A stretch of DNA of 64,000 nt from the NCBI GenBank assembly GCA_005408345.1, contig SEMN01000226.1, positions 558,001-622,000 of the forward strand, in the 5' to 3' direction. The first letter of the stretch is position 1; every line of letters starts with the position of its first letter. The position numbers were made by a program, and so were the translations under genes. Below the pieces are notes generated by a model. The model had not been told where the DNA came from, did not search any database, and saw only the letters and a program-made list of their open reading frames with translations. Shown here in pieces: positions 37,801-49,252 of the stretch. Origin of the DNA: Macquaria australasica. Its lineage: Eukaryota; Chordata; Actinopteri; Centrarchiformes; Percichthyidae.

Positions 37801-38301
37801 CAGGAGTATTTGTGCTTATGTACAAAATGATGAAGGCTTCAGTCTACCCACCAGCTGGTCCTGATTGAGACGCTCCCCGCTATTCTTCCTGACTTGATAA
37901 TCATCCAGTTTGCTCTGTAATAGAACATCAAAAATGCAGAAAACAGTTCAGAATTGTAACAAATTAAGTAGAGAAATTCTTATCGTCAGTGATTACGTTT
38001 TTTTTTTAGGGCACTTCAACTATGGATTACTTCTAGAGTGGGATACACGTCATGCCTCATACTTTACACAACAGTGATGTAGCTACACGTTGTTATCAGG
38101 AAGGATCTGGAACAAACGGCTGTCAACAGTACTCACCTTTTTCTTCTCCATGTTGCGGGCCTTCTTGTCGATGACACACAGCACTTGCTTCAAGACTTCA
38201 GACTGTCCACAGAGTGCAAAATTGCCCATTGACCCTGGAGCGGATCCCACATCTGGGCTGACAGACTGCATTGTCCCATTTGCATTCATCACTGAGGGCA
38301 T
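28821..38301 (-). CDS. caprin1: Caprin-1 (cell cycle-associated mRNP protein)
   Basis: Coding exons from the 5' end: 38137-38301, 37852-37914, 37636-37722, 37300-37538, 37116-37198, 34647-34832, 34480-34532, 34293-34376, 32246-32413, 32063-32171, 31900-31961, 31711-31803, 30673-30819, 30142-30295, 29803-29982, 29018-29124, 28821-28907; 2067 nt, 688 aa (human 709). Caprin-1 is a cytoplasmic RNA-binding scaffold that works with G3BP1/2 and FMRP in stress and neuronal granules. Visible are the HR1 helical region (VIDKKARNMEKKK to HLWDLLEG), an acidic/Ala tract in exon 6, the G3BP-binding segment YNFMQ-DSMLEF, the VNAAPFQSMQT block and C-terminal RG-rich motifs (NSRGMSRGGP, NGYRG). The ATG is the first base of its exon. 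The C-terminus stops at GSTQAIRS, without the long mammalian RGG tail, like short isoforms. The exon 6 donor GTCCTG is weak. Confidence 0.94.
32757..32979 (-). repeat. Tc1/mariner-like nonautonomous element in caprin1 intron 8
   Basis: The right end reads, on the minus strand, TACAGTTAGGTCCATAAGTA followed by TTTGGACAGTGACAC, a recognisable teleost repeat terminus next to TA. An inner inverted repeat pairs CCTCTGTGCACCATCACAAT (32761) with its reverse complement near 32907-32928. The other terminus is missing and no transposase remains. The superfamily is from memory of similar fish repeats. Confidence 0.5.
35001..35717. repeat. Two adjoining GGGCTGCAACTAA-family repeats in caprin1 intron 5
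   Basis: The first copy (about 35001-35335) opens TAGAGCTGCAACAATTATTG and contains CAATTATCGATTG and GATGACGTCACC. The second (about 35336-35717) ends with ATAATCATTAGTTGCAACCC. The copies lie head to tail with matching GTTCCAGCTTC / TGGACTGCGGGTCGGAC-like cores. Confidence 0.55.
36682..37010. repeat. GGGCTGCAACTAA-family repeat next to caprin1 exon 5
   Basis: Contains GATAAATCG, AAAATGTCAGTAAATAAC, AAAATGCCCATCACAGTTTT and CTTCAAATCGCTCGTTTTGT, and ends ATTGTTTCAGCTGTACATTG. Together with the 35001-35717 copies it fills much of the 2.3-kb intron 5. Confidence 0.55.
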
Positions 38302-38496
38302 CTAGAAATGAAAGTGTGAAAAGTCAATTTCTGGTGGTAATAAAGAGATGCCTTCATCACTACAAACAAAAAAAAATATATATATATATGAATTCATAAA
38401 CAAAGGATCAATTGAAAATGTTTTGAAACCTTGTTGGACAGACTATTAAAAGTCAATAAATTCTACATAATTATTGAGAACAGTGTCATGGGATTA

Positions 38497-39146
38497 GGGC
38501 TGCAGCTAACGATTATTTTCATTGATTAATCTGCCAATTATTTTCTAACTTAAATGAATCATTTGGTCTTTAAAGTAGAAATGCACCAATCAGTTACTCC
38601 GGATCGGCATCAGTGCAGATACTTTGTCAATGTCACTATACATTACATTAATTCAGCCACGGCAGAGCCTTGACTCAGCTTTTAGTGCCACAGCAAACCC
38701 TGGCCTCATCATGTTACCTTACATTAAAATGATTCCAATGAATTTCATGCAGCGAGGAGTATAAAGGTTTTAAATTTGGGAAAAAGAAAGCACTGGTATT
38801 GGATTTGTAACTGGTATCAGCAGATACCCTGAGTTGGGGTATCAATATTGGTACCAGGAGAGATAAAGTGGGATTAAATAAATAAATAAATGTCCCATCA
38901 CAATTTCCCAAATCGACATATTCAAATTGCTTGTTTTTTATTTGTCAACAGTCCAAACTCGAAGGTATGAGTTTACTTAGAAACCTAAGCGAACCATCTT
39001 TATTCACATTTGAGAAGCTGGAACCTGTAAAAATGTTGGCATTTTGCTTAAACATTGACTCAAATGATTGTAACTGTTTATCAAAATGGTTGCCGATTAA
39101 CTTCCTGTCAGCCGACTAATCGATTTATTAACCAACTGTGTCAACT
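38497..39146. repeat. GGGCTGCAACTAA repeat split by an insertion, caprin1 intron upstream of the first coding exon
   Basis: 38497-38565 has TAGGGCTGCAGCTAACGATT and GATTAATCTGCCAATTATTT. The expected continuation (TGTCCCATCACAATTTCCCA, TTCAAATTGCTTGTTTTT) resumes only at about 38889 and ends by 39146. The roughly 310 bp in between is a later insertion with a different sequence. Confidence 0.45.
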
Positions 39147-39449
39147 GTACGTGAGACATCGTCAGACAGCGTGATTCAAGGGGGCCCAGACAGGTAGATT
39201 AATGTCACAGACTGACTATGCATTGTCAAGTAAAAACTGCAAAATGAGTAACATCTGGAATAGCGAAAGATGTGGGATTTAACAGCACAAGGAAAACAGT
39301 ACAGCTGTGTGCTACAGGCGGTGCATTATCGGTGTACCCTCACCGTTAGGTAGGTGTCCACGATATACATTAAGTTTAGCTTCGTAACAATAGAAGTGCA
39401 CCGTTCGGGCTACGACCCAGAGCCCCCAAACCATTTCACCATAGCAGCC

Positions 39450-39940
39450 GGCTAACTTTAGTCCACACTGTGTGGAAACCGGGGGGAGGACGACCCTGTA
39501 CTTCTCCTAAACGAAATATTTTCACTACAACTTCGGCCGCGTAGCCGTTCCTTCGGCCAACAGCCGTGTGGCCCACAGACAGCCCGGCGGTGCGGTCGGT
39601 TACCGGGGTTACCGGAGGTTTGGTAAAACGGCCCTGGCCGCACAGCCGTTAGCATCTTCACGCGCTGCTAGCTCGGCTGTCCGGCAGCTACGGCGACGCG
39701 TGCTAACCAGCGGCCGGCCGGGAGCCTCGACGCCTCGGCGGCACGGCTCCCGCTTCACCCACCTTTGATGTTATATATCCACAGGACAGCTTGACGGCGA
39801 AACGGACGAAACGGCCAAGTTATTGATGTTGCTGTGTTGCTTTATTTTCTCTTTCACTCTTCTGTGGGATCCGCCCCGCCGGCCTCACCGACAACTGAGA
39901 CTGCTCGAAAGACGGAGAAACTCTTTATAAAGGCGAAGGT
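39450..39940 (-). promoter_or_regulatory. caprin1: caprin1 CpG-rich promoter and noncoding first exon
   Basis: GC- and CpG-rich block in an AT-rich surround. On the minus strand TTTATAAAG at 39924-39932 is a TATA-like box. The following leader ends at 39763 before a GTGGGT donor and has no upstream ATG. It splices to the acceptor at 38302, directly in front of the caprin1 ATG. The start site is inferred to lie near 39895. Confidence 0.6.
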
Positions 39941-42837
39941 CCGTTTTTAGCCGTCAAAGACGTGCCTGAACAAATAAACTCCAAAAACAAACCGCGATAG
40001 AGCGTGTGTTTATTAATAACAAGATTTACATACACAATACAAAAATATTCGTTAAACTATTTAATAATTAGTCAAACGTGCCGCAATTAAACTGTATAAA
40101 GTTGCTATTTGCGATCAGGCAAAATAGTCTGCAGCCTCTTGGCAGAAAATCTGCACAATCATTAGCTTTGATTAGGCTATCCCGTCTCTACCATAACACC
40201 ATATACAGTATTTCTTTCTGCAGCAGCTGTCTCGTCCCGCTGCAGGCTCCGGCATGTGCTGGTTCACAGCTCTCTCCCTACAACCAGTTAGTCATGACAG
40301 CACATGACTGTACCATCTTTCAAGTTCAACATAAAAATGGGTTTTCAAATATCTGGAGATGACTGATGTCAATGAAAAGCCCTTTAAAAGTTAAAGCTAA
40401 GTAAAAGTTGCATTTATAGGTTAAAGTTTTATTTACTGTTTGGAAGAGATTATGTTGCAGGCTGTAAGTCAAAAGCCTAATTCCAAATCCAGAAACTAAG
40501 ACACACTACTAAAACCAAATATAGATATTTAAAAATATAAACAATTATAATAAAACATTTTCAAGAATTTCATTCATAGATCATGCCAATGCTGCGTTCA
40601 GCTTCGGCTCAAAAGTATTTTTGTTACTGGCATCAGTAGGTGGCAGTAAAGCTCAGCAGTATGAACAACAACAACAACAAAACACTGTCAAAGCAAAACT
40701 ATGGTTGGAGAGAAAGTTCAGCGTATGTGTACATCTTCTGACTCTTTTTAATAAACTGACTGACACATTCACATACTATTATAAGACAAAATGTATAGCT
40801 TACTACTATACACAGCACATCTACATACACACACTGAATAAATGCTTAAAAAGTTCCCAACTCAAAACAATTGAATACATCTTTGATTATCAAACTTTGC
40901 CAATATCGTTGGGACTGCTAATATGTTTATCTGTTTTTACTTCACCTTTGAGCACATGCTTTACATCAGTGTCTAAAGCGGAGCAAACTGACCAGAAGAA
41001 TGTAAAACAAAAGGAAGCTTTCTTTTGTTTTGCCAAATACAGGAAGCAGTTAACATGGCTGCACAGCTTTTTGATTGCACTGTTCCACTGAAAGTGTTTT
41101 CTTTTAGGGACAATACTGATTATGGGAGGAGGATAAGTGAAGCTCCCTTTCAACGAGTGACTCATTTCCGCAGCCTGCTGTATTTCAGTCAAACAACAAC
41201 ACTGAACACAGTCCACCGGCCATTTCTAAAAGAATTCCAGGGTGGTTCCTCGTCTGACCTCTGACCTTTACACCTTGACACTTTAAAACTTACAATGAAT
41301 CCCAAAGTTCTCTAATTTAAACCCATGAGGTAACAGTGAACAATAAAACATTGCTACCTTTGTAGACCTGTAACAGTTTAGAAGGAGGAACCTTAAAACA
41401 GTAGCCACTTATCACTTCATTTTAGATTAGGCAGGAAGTGGTCACTTTTGCTATTGCTGTTCCAGAGTTCGTGCTATCAAAGAGTCAACAGTACGTCCAG
41501 AGCCCTCGTATTTCAGGAAATGGGTCTGCAAGCCTGTGTCCAGATAGTCCATGATGTATGGATAACCATCTATGCTCCACTGCTAATTAGGAGATCTATT
41601 CAAATCTCTAATGATTTAGCAAGATTGTGGGATATTGGTTGCATATCCTGCAACAGCCTTGTTATACTTTGCTATTTAGTAGAGAATAATTAACATTATT
41701 TGCTGAATGATGAGAGAAAGGACCACCAGCTGTTTAGTATAATTTTACTGTTCGCTCAGTGCTGACGCTCATTTTCCAGCTGCCCTCAAATTCCACACTG
41801 CTTTCAACTCCATAATGCTCTCAGTACCAAACAGGCAAAACAGGAAGCTGGACATGAGTGACACCACTTCCCAAAAGGTTGCCTACATTCTTAACTGTTT
41901 GCTCCCCAAATTCTACCTCAGACAGGAATAAAAGCCCATAACACAACATGAATGATTAAATATTTATAAATCTTATTTTAAAAATTCAAATTGTGACATG
42001 AAGCTTGCTCCCCCTTTCTGGTGACATTTAGGAAGCCCAAAGACACAGATAAGGGTTTTACCGCCCAATGCCAACAAGAGTTTTTATGGTGCGCTGTAAG
42101 CCTTGTGCCTTGTTACTCCTATCATACTGAACCATCTGGAGTCAACCTGTCTATCTGGGAAGCCATGAGTGGGGTGCCATCATACATTGGGGGGGGGGGG
42201 GGGGTAGGAAGTGAATGCAGTGTGCAGCAACCCCCCAGGAAAGCTTCATCTCTGCGTGCTAGTTGCACATCCTCTGGGCTTTCACAGTCAACTCCACAGG
42301 AAGTAGCGGATGATTTGGGTGTCATATCAGTACTGACTTTCTCTTCTCTTGTTTCTCAACTATCATAAATTTGTTCTTGAGCTTTGCATTTGTGCAGCCT
42401 GACATTCTGCAGGGTTAGGACATCATGGTATCAATGTGTAATTTTGTTTCTGCTCTTCAAACCCCACAGACCATCAGTGGGGTTCATCATCACAAAGACT
42501 TTTGTGCAAACAAATAGTGTGCAAACCCACTAAAAAAATTTTTAAATTCCTGTTGAGATGTCAAGAATTTGCTAGATACCAAATGTGTCAGGCTGAATAT
42601 TAAGAAAAAAATGATGCACAATTGTAAAAATAAAAAAAATCTTTATCTTGGGATTTAATCTGTTGATATTGATGAATTGTGATATACATTGAATGCAGTG
42701 CTGGAATAAGCAGATACAGAGTATACAGCATGCGATGTGATCAGATTGTTGCTATAAAGAGTTATCCGTACTTTACAGACATTGAGATCGAAAGTTCATT
42801 ATTGACCTTGGAAACCACAAGGTCCATTCAGTAGCTA
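39941..42837. other. caprin1-lmo2 divergent spacer, left part
   Basis: AT-rich noncoding sequence with short chance frames only. A G16 run lies at 42189-42204. A diverged dispersed repeat covers about 42565-42770 and is related to 46680-46885. No recognisable gene or RNA. Confidence 0.5.
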
Positions 42838-43190
42838 TTCTGGAGCTTTCGACTGTATCACACTATCTTCCTCAACAGACGGAATTCGTCATGGAAATAT
42901 CATATTTCCTTTTTTTCTGAGCACTTTAGTATACTTCTCATCCATGTTGGCTTAAACATTGAGACTGAGTAAAATCAAAAACTACAGAACAGCTACAGAG
43001 TGGACCGTGTTGGGAGATAGTCAAGAATTAAATCTAAATCTCAAATTTAAGCCAACATGGACGAGAGGTCCTTAAAGTGACTATAAAAAATGGAAATTTG
43101 AACATCTACATTTCCGTGACAACTGGGCAAACTCTTTCAGCTGAGGAAGATTGTGTGATATGATGGAAAGCTCCAGATCAACTGCGGAGT
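42838..43190. repeat. Imperfect foldback (long inverted repeat) element
   Basis: The left arm 42838-42962 (TGGAGCTTTCGACTGTATCA ... CATGTTGGCTTAAA) pairs with the reverse complement of the right arm 43040-43190 (TTTAAGCCAACATGGACGAG ... GGAAAGCTCCA), leaving a short loop. The shared ATCTTCCTCA and ATTTCC blocks confirm the pairing. No coding frame; it looks like a decayed foldback or MITE-type element. Confidence 0.6.
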
Positions 43191-44022
43191 GGACATTGTG
43201 GTGAATGTTTTTATCATCTACCTATGGGAAGTTAAAGGGGGATATTAGGGCTCAAGTGTGTGGCATTTTGATTTAATTAAGACTAAATAAGCCACCATAG
43301 CCCTTGCACTGTGCTGCTTTGTAGTACAAAGATAGTAGGTGAAAATCTTGTCCTGAAAATGTTTTTCATTTGAAGGTTATGTAGTTAGAGTTTTATCTCT
43401 GTCAAGCTGCTGCTCTGCTTTCTGTGTAGCTGGCACAACACCGTGCCATGCTCACCTTGCTCCTGGGCCTTCTCAGCTTGGTATCTATCCAGTGAGCCTA
43501 CACAGTCCAACAACTGTGTAGCCCAGGGATCCATTGATTCTGAATTTAGAGTTTGCCTGCGATCTCCCCTCGTTGCATCTGGCGGAGGAGCTGATTGTGG
43601 CTGCCGGAGTTGAGGTGCTTTATCTCCCTGCCCAGTCCAACTGCTGTCTGTGTCCCTCCCTCCTGCAGGCAGGCCTCAAGGCATTGGCAGCAGATAAGAG
43701 GAAGAGCTCACAGCAGCTCTGGTCTGAAAAGAAAAGGCTGTGAGGACAGGACACCAACGCTGTAGGAATATTGCATTAATTTCTCAAAGAGACAACTTTC
43801 AAAAGATCTTATTTTGGGATATTTCATAGCATTAGTCATCTTCTCTCTTCCACCAGCTTACAAGTTAGTAGGCCTATCTTGTAATCCAAGAGCTCTGTAA
43901 AAAAAAAAAAAAAAGGCAACCTCATAGAGGGGAAAAACTAGAAGAATCATATTAAAAAGCAATTGCAATTTATCAACTTTATATGTTGATGTAATATCTG
44001 TATTTTATCTTACATGATGTAA

Positions 44023-44345
44023 CAGTGGTGGAAAGTCACTAAATTTACTCGAGAACTGTATTTATTTATTTGTTAATTTCTCAGGGACAATGCAAGAAAA
44101 CAATGCAACAAGTTACAAAAAAACATGTTACCGATTTACTGCATATAGGATTTCTAGCCAAGGCTAATTTGCGACCCCTGTCCCTGGTTTATAAGTACAC
44201 ATATGAGCTACTTGTACTTAAAGTATTCCCTTTTTACTTACTTTCTCCCTCTTCTTAATTACATCTCAGAGGGAAATATTTTACTTTATTTTACTCCACT
44301 ACATTTATCTGAAAGCTGTTGTTACTAGTTTATAGGCCTACTAGT
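44023..44345. repeat. hAT-like repeat copy interrupted by foreign sequence
   Basis: CAGTGGTGGAAAGTCACTAAATT opens a copy of the AAGTAC family, but from about 44060 to 44195 unrelated sequence intervenes before CTTGTACTTAAAGTATTCCC and CTCCACTACATTTATCTG resume the family order. Confidence 0.5.
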
Positions 44346-44568
44346 TGAAAGTGCTGCAAAGCATTTGGACCAAAACCCATTCAGAAAGAACTTGTTTAAG
44401 ATTTGATGGATTGTTGTAAAGCCCTTTATCATTACCTTACCAAGATTCATAATTACAGAGGATTTAGTCGTTTGTGCTGTTGGCTTAACATTTACAACTG
44501 CAGACTTAAAGGCTTAAAGGCATTGCCCTTTATTGATAGCTTTATTTTTACTAATTACTTTAAATGAC

Positions 44569-45185
44569 CAGTGGTGGAAGAATTACTCAGATCCTTTAAG
44601 TAAAAGTCCTGTATTCAAAATTTTACTTGACTAAAAGCACATAAGTAATACCAGCAAAATGTACTTAAAGCATCAAAAGTAGTCAGAATGTTAAATTTTG
44701 GATCCCTCAAGTTTGAAAGATATGTCTTTAATCTTCTGGGCGCACAAGTTATTATCCTGTGCAGCAACATAAAATAAAATAATTTTGGGGGAACTTCAGG
44801 GGATTTCCTGTTAGTTTTGTTGTGGGACAAGTTACAACTTTATCATTGTTATTAGTACATTCGTACCTCATGTAAATCCTAACATAGGTTTTCACAACTC
44901 CAACCAGAGCAGGTCTAATCAGCCACATAACTGGAAACACCTGTGTGGGTGTGCAGGGCCTTTAATCTATAATAATACATCATATTTAATCATATGTTTT
45001 TTAAATATAAAATCAAACTAACTAATAACTATAACTTTCAAATAAATGTAGTGAGGTAAAAACTACAATATTTGCTTCTGAATTGGAGTGGAGTAGAAGT
45101 ATAAAGAAGCAGGAATTGTAAATACCTCAAAATTATACTTAACTACAGTACTTGAGTAAATGTACTTAGTTACTTTCCACCACTG
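44569..45185. mobile_element. Nonautonomous hAT-like transposon, full length, with 8-bp target duplication
   Basis: The left end CAGTGGTGGAAGAATTACTC and the right end TTAGTTACTTTCCACCACTG are inverted terminal repeats (CAGTGGTGGAAR). Immediately outside them are TAAATGAC (44561-44568) and TTAATGAC (45186-45193), an 8-bp duplication with one mismatch. This length is characteristic of hAT elements. The 617-bp interior has no transposase. It is the best reference copy for the related fragments in this window. Confidence 0.75.
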
Positions 45186-45539
45186 TTAATGACTCACCAG
45201 CCAGAGAGATTTTTCACAACTTGTCAACCCAAAAGTTGTTCTAATTAATGGCTTATAATTGATCTATAAAACGTACATTTGAAAATAAGTAATTTTATCA
45301 TTATAAAGTCACAAGGTACAACCTAAAATCATTTATAAAGGGTTCCTTGTTAGAAAGTGGTACAAAAAACTCTCTATAAATTATTTTCCAACACATTTTC
45401 AAAAGGAGGAAGTAATGAGGCACACTCTCATTACCGAGAAAATACACAAGGCCTGTACTAATTATATCATGCCGCTCTTTATCTTTTGTCCTGTCGGCTC
45501 TTTGGTGAAGCAACGCATATAATGAACTCATTAGTCTCA

Positions 45540-46174
45540 GTCACGACCGAACTGCACGCCTGACGGAGCAGCCTGTGCGGTGTTTAGCTGTCGCTTTAAG
45601 ACCGATTTCCTCCCATTGTCAAACAGTCGTGAGCAGGAAGAGGGAAACGAAAGCAGAGACCGAGGGGGGCCGACGTATTTAAACACGATGCTGCTGCTGC
45701 TGCACAATAACGGTGACGGCGGCTTCACACGGAGGCGCGCGTCCGCAGCCCGCTCACTTAAAAAAAAAGACACACGGACACGGAGATCCTCGCGAGTCAC
45801 CTTTTGATGGCACTGATGGTGTTTTAATTTAAAGAACGGACAGCCCTCCAAGTCGCTGCAGGATGATAATATATAGGTTGAGATGACATGGAAGTGTCAC
45901 AGCGGGTTACTGCCTCAGGAAATGATGACAGTGTCCTCCATCATTGCTTAGCTGCTTAGAGCGAATCTTGTCTTGCGGCCATTTCCACAGGACTCTTATT
46001 AATTTAACACACAGAAAGCCTAAACCGGGGTGTAAGCGGCGTCTTGGAGGCTGTGGGAGCAGGTGCAGCGCGTCTTGGCTTCAATCTTCCCGCAAGCAGC
46101 TTCACAGGTAGCCGCTGAGCTGGCTGTGGACTCTGAAATCTAATCTGGATCAGGCTGGACATCATATGTTAGAA
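45540..46174 (+). promoter_or_regulatory. lmo2: lmo2 proximal promoter and 5' untranslated region
   Basis: A CpG-rich patch (45540-45810) precedes the lmo2 start and contains GGAA cores (GAGCAGGAAGAGGGAAAC, 45631-45648). A 39-codon frame opens at 45688 and ends at 45807; it would be an upstream ORF if the transcript starts before it. The promoter assignment rests on position and composition only. Confidence 0.4.
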
Positions 46175-48204
46175 ATGACATCCACTATAGAGAGGAAGAC
46201 GCTGGAAGCAAACGAGTAAGTAGCATAGGTATAAACTGGCAATAATATTATTTCTGATATGTGATAAAAAGACCTTCACGGACGCATCAACATTGTGACA
46301 GCCAAACTGTCTCACGTGCTATAACTGCAGATGGCTGATAGCATGAGGTCAGGAGTCTCCTGCTGGTATAGGCAAGAAAAAATGATCAAGTTCATGTCCA
46401 AGAGCAGATTGTTAAGTGTGTGTTAAAAGGGAGTAAAAATAGATCTTGGCAAGAAAAAGTTCAGTGTTTCCCGAGTGAAGTAAGTAAGATATTTAACTTT
46501 GCAGGCTGATTGTTTCACAGTTTATTTTGTCTGTATTGTTTTAGGAATATAGGCCTACTACATGTAACAAGTCTTTCTCCCTCAAAAGCAGCAGCCTGTC
46601 AGTGGGTCAGTAATAATAATCTCAAGTTGTGCATCCAAACATTATTCACATTATAACTTCATTTTAAATTCTAGTGGAGATTAGTTTCCAAAAATACCAA
46701 ATTTGTCAGGCTGAATTTGAGGGAAATTTGTATAAGATGATGATGTAGAATATTTACATTTGATGAATGGTGTAGCCACAAAAAACATGAAGGCGTCTTG
46801 GGTTTGAATACTTCACTAACTAGTTTACATGAAGTTGGAACAAGCGGATACAGATCAGACAGTGTGGAATAAGATGATTTTAACAACCTTAAAGCTTCCT
46901 AAGGGGGGAAAAAAAAGGGGGAAACTGAATTTTAAGGGGTTAATAATGTAGCATTTGTTTTGTGGCTACAGTACTGCATTTAACAACATCCAATGGCTCC
47001 CTCGGGTGGACAGCATCAAATTGCAATTGTACAAATAACTCCAGATGGACAGATTAAAATCAGTGGACCAACAAATGGCTCTGCAAGATCATTTTGGGAG
47101 TCTTGGCTTGCTTTTATTTTGAAAATCTCAAAAATATGTACAAACCAACAAACGTTTTCAATATTGTAAATAGAAATTTTATATTTTAGAGCTGAAACAA
47201 TTAGTTGATTAATAAATTAGTTGATCAAAAAAAATTAACTATGTTCATAATCCATTCATCGTTTAAGTCATAAATGCCAAAAATCCTCTAGTTTTTGCTT
47301 CTCAGTGAGGATTTGCTGCTTTTCTTTTCTATGATAATAAACTGAAAACCTTTGGGTTTGGAAGTGCAATATGAAGACGCCACTCTTGGCTTTTTTCACT
47401 ATTTTCAAACATTTAATAGTGCAAATGATTAATTGAGTAATTGAGAAAACAATAATCTGTTACAGCCCTAGATTATTTTATTTTCTAACCAGTTTTCTTT
47501 CTTGTCTAGGGAGCCGGTGGATGAGGTCCTCCAGATGCCACCATCTCTGCTGACATGTGGTGGGTGTCAGCAGAGCATCGGTGACAGATTCTTCCTAAAG
47601 GCCATCGAGCAGTACTGGCATGAGGACTGCCTGAGCTGCGACCTGTGTGGCTGCCGACTCGGGGAGGTGGGCCGCCGGCTCTACTACAAGCTGGGAAGGA
47701 AATTATGTCGGAGAGACTACCTAAGGTTGGTCCGACGGTATAAAGTCATAACATCATGATTTAATCAAGCAGTTTGTTGATTTGTGTAATCACGAGACAC
47801 TGGTTAACAGTAAGAGTGTCATAAGAGTGTCAAATCAATCCAGCCATGGTCAGGGGTAAAGATCCACAGTAAATTGAGACTCAAGGGATTTATTAAAGTT
47901 TTATGGTATCAAGAATTAGTGAATGTTTCCCATCTTCCTCTCCAACAGTATTATGTTGATATCTTCTCATCCACTCAGGCTTTTCGGTCAGGATGGTCTC
48001 TGTGCGTCCTGTGAGAAGAGGATTCGAGCATTTGAGATGACGATGCGTGTGCGGGACAAGGTTTACCATCTGGAGTGCTTCAAGTGTGCCGCCTGCCAGA
48101 AGCACTTCTGCGTGGGTGACCGCTACCTGCTCATCAACTCAGACATTGTGTGCGAGCAGGACATCTTTGAGTGGACCAAACTCAACAATAACAACATGGT
48201 TTAG
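46175..48204 (+). CDS. lmo2: LIM domain only 2 (rhombotin-2)
   Basis: Exons 46175-46215, 47510-47725 and 47979-48204; 483 nt, 160 aa (human LMO2 158). LMO2 is a nuclear non-DNA-binding adaptor that joins TAL1/E-protein and GATA1/2 through LDB1 in blood and endothelial development. The N-terminus [20 protein letters not shown] matches the family; LIM1 starts at Cys30/Cys33 (TCGGCQQ) and LIM2 follows [15 protein letters not shown] to [10 protein letters not shown]. All zinc ligands visible in both LIM domains are present. The C-terminus ([10 protein letters not shown]) is slightly longer and Asn-rich compared with mammals. The ATG is preceded by AGAA (A at -3) and gives the family N-terminus. 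Both introns are GT-AG. It is transcribed away from caprin1. Confidence 0.96.
46680..46885. repeat. Diverged dispersed repeat in lmo2 intron 1 (pair with 42565-42770)
   Basis: Shares TACCAAATTTGTCAGGCTGA and GGAACAAGCGGATACAGA with ACCAAATGTGTCAGGCTGAA and GGAATAAGCAGATACAGA of the other copy, in the same order and at similar spacing. Family unknown. Confidence 0.5.
47188..47471. repeat. GGGCTGCAACTAA-family repeat in lmo2 intron 1
   Basis: TAGAGCTGAAACAATTAGTTG to AATCTGTTACAGCCCTAG, with AAATCCTCTAGTTTTTGCTT and ATGAAGACGCCACTCTTGGC inside. It ends 38 bp before the exon 2 acceptor. Confidence 0.55.
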
Positions 48205-49165
48205 CAGAATCTGATGCTCAACACGAGGGAGCGTCACCCTGCCTTTTCCCACCGGCTTTAAAGGGAATGAACCACTGATAAACAGACTTTTTGTGGCCCG
48301 TGTAGGCTTTATCATGCATCTGACACTCATATGGAATCATTTTAACACAAAAGGAGAGGCTGTATCTCTGCATTGCTCCCTGCTGGAGATTAATGAAGAC
48401 TGCACCAGCAATAACAGAAAGCTTTTTATCTAAGGCTTCATTCTTAAATGCAAAAAATACAATAATGCAATAATATACACTGGAATTTTAGAATTTTAGC
48501 AATGAACAAAAACAAAATCTTTGTCAAGTTTCTTGTAGTCAAACACTGTTGCATCACCTCAGTCTGGTCTGAAATGTTCAATAAGAATTTCGGTGACGGT
48601 AATTTCCTGAGGATTTCCTGGGAAGAACTATGCAATCTGGTACTAATTGTAGGGAAAATAGGAACTGCTCTATTTAAACCCAATTAAATATTCCTTCGTT
48701 GTTCAGTCATTATTGGAAACTTAATTCTCCATATATGTTGAACTGTATACTTGCCTGTGGACAAATGTTCAGCTTTCCTGCTGCACTGACTGAAAGACTT
48801 GAACACTGTCTCTATTTTCTATATGAATGGTATAAAATTACGTAGTTCTCTCCAGGAAACTTCCCTAGGAAATAAATGAGAATTTATTAGGAAATTACAG
48901 ACCTGTAAAATAAGCATTGCCAGATTTTCATATTATAAATAAAATACAATGTCCATTTTGTAAAGTCCTGAATGATTGTACTGCATTTCCAGGTTGAACT
49001 GGTGGCGCCCTCTAGTGATCAAAGGGAACCCGTGCAATACTAATTTTACTGACTTAGGAGATGTTTTCAGTGTCTCTTTTGTAACTGTTACAACTCTCTG
49101 GACATGCACCCAAGACTTTTTGGATATTTACTTGTCAGTTTATTAAATAAATTACAATTTAGAGA
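48205..49165 (+). other. lmo2: lmo2 3' untranslated region
   Basis: Noncoding AT-rich sequence after the lmo2 TAG. AATAAA occurs at 48938-48943 and 49146-49151; the second, preceded by ATTAAA, gives a 3' UTR close to 0.95 kb. Confidence 0.45.
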
Positions 49166-49252
49166 AGCACAGATAATCTTTGGCGTGAGTGTCTTCCTGG
49201 TGAGTTACAAAGAAACCTGAAATCCAATCATTTAGGCAGCCACCAACACACA

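Noticed and set aside
40621..41091. 156-codon plus-strand frame upstream of lmo2
   Set aside because: Composition is low-complexity (QQQQQ, Y/T-rich) and no family or splice context supports it.
42021..42368. 115-codon frame with a poly-Gly run
   Set aside because: The run comes from the G16 tract; no conserved protein features.
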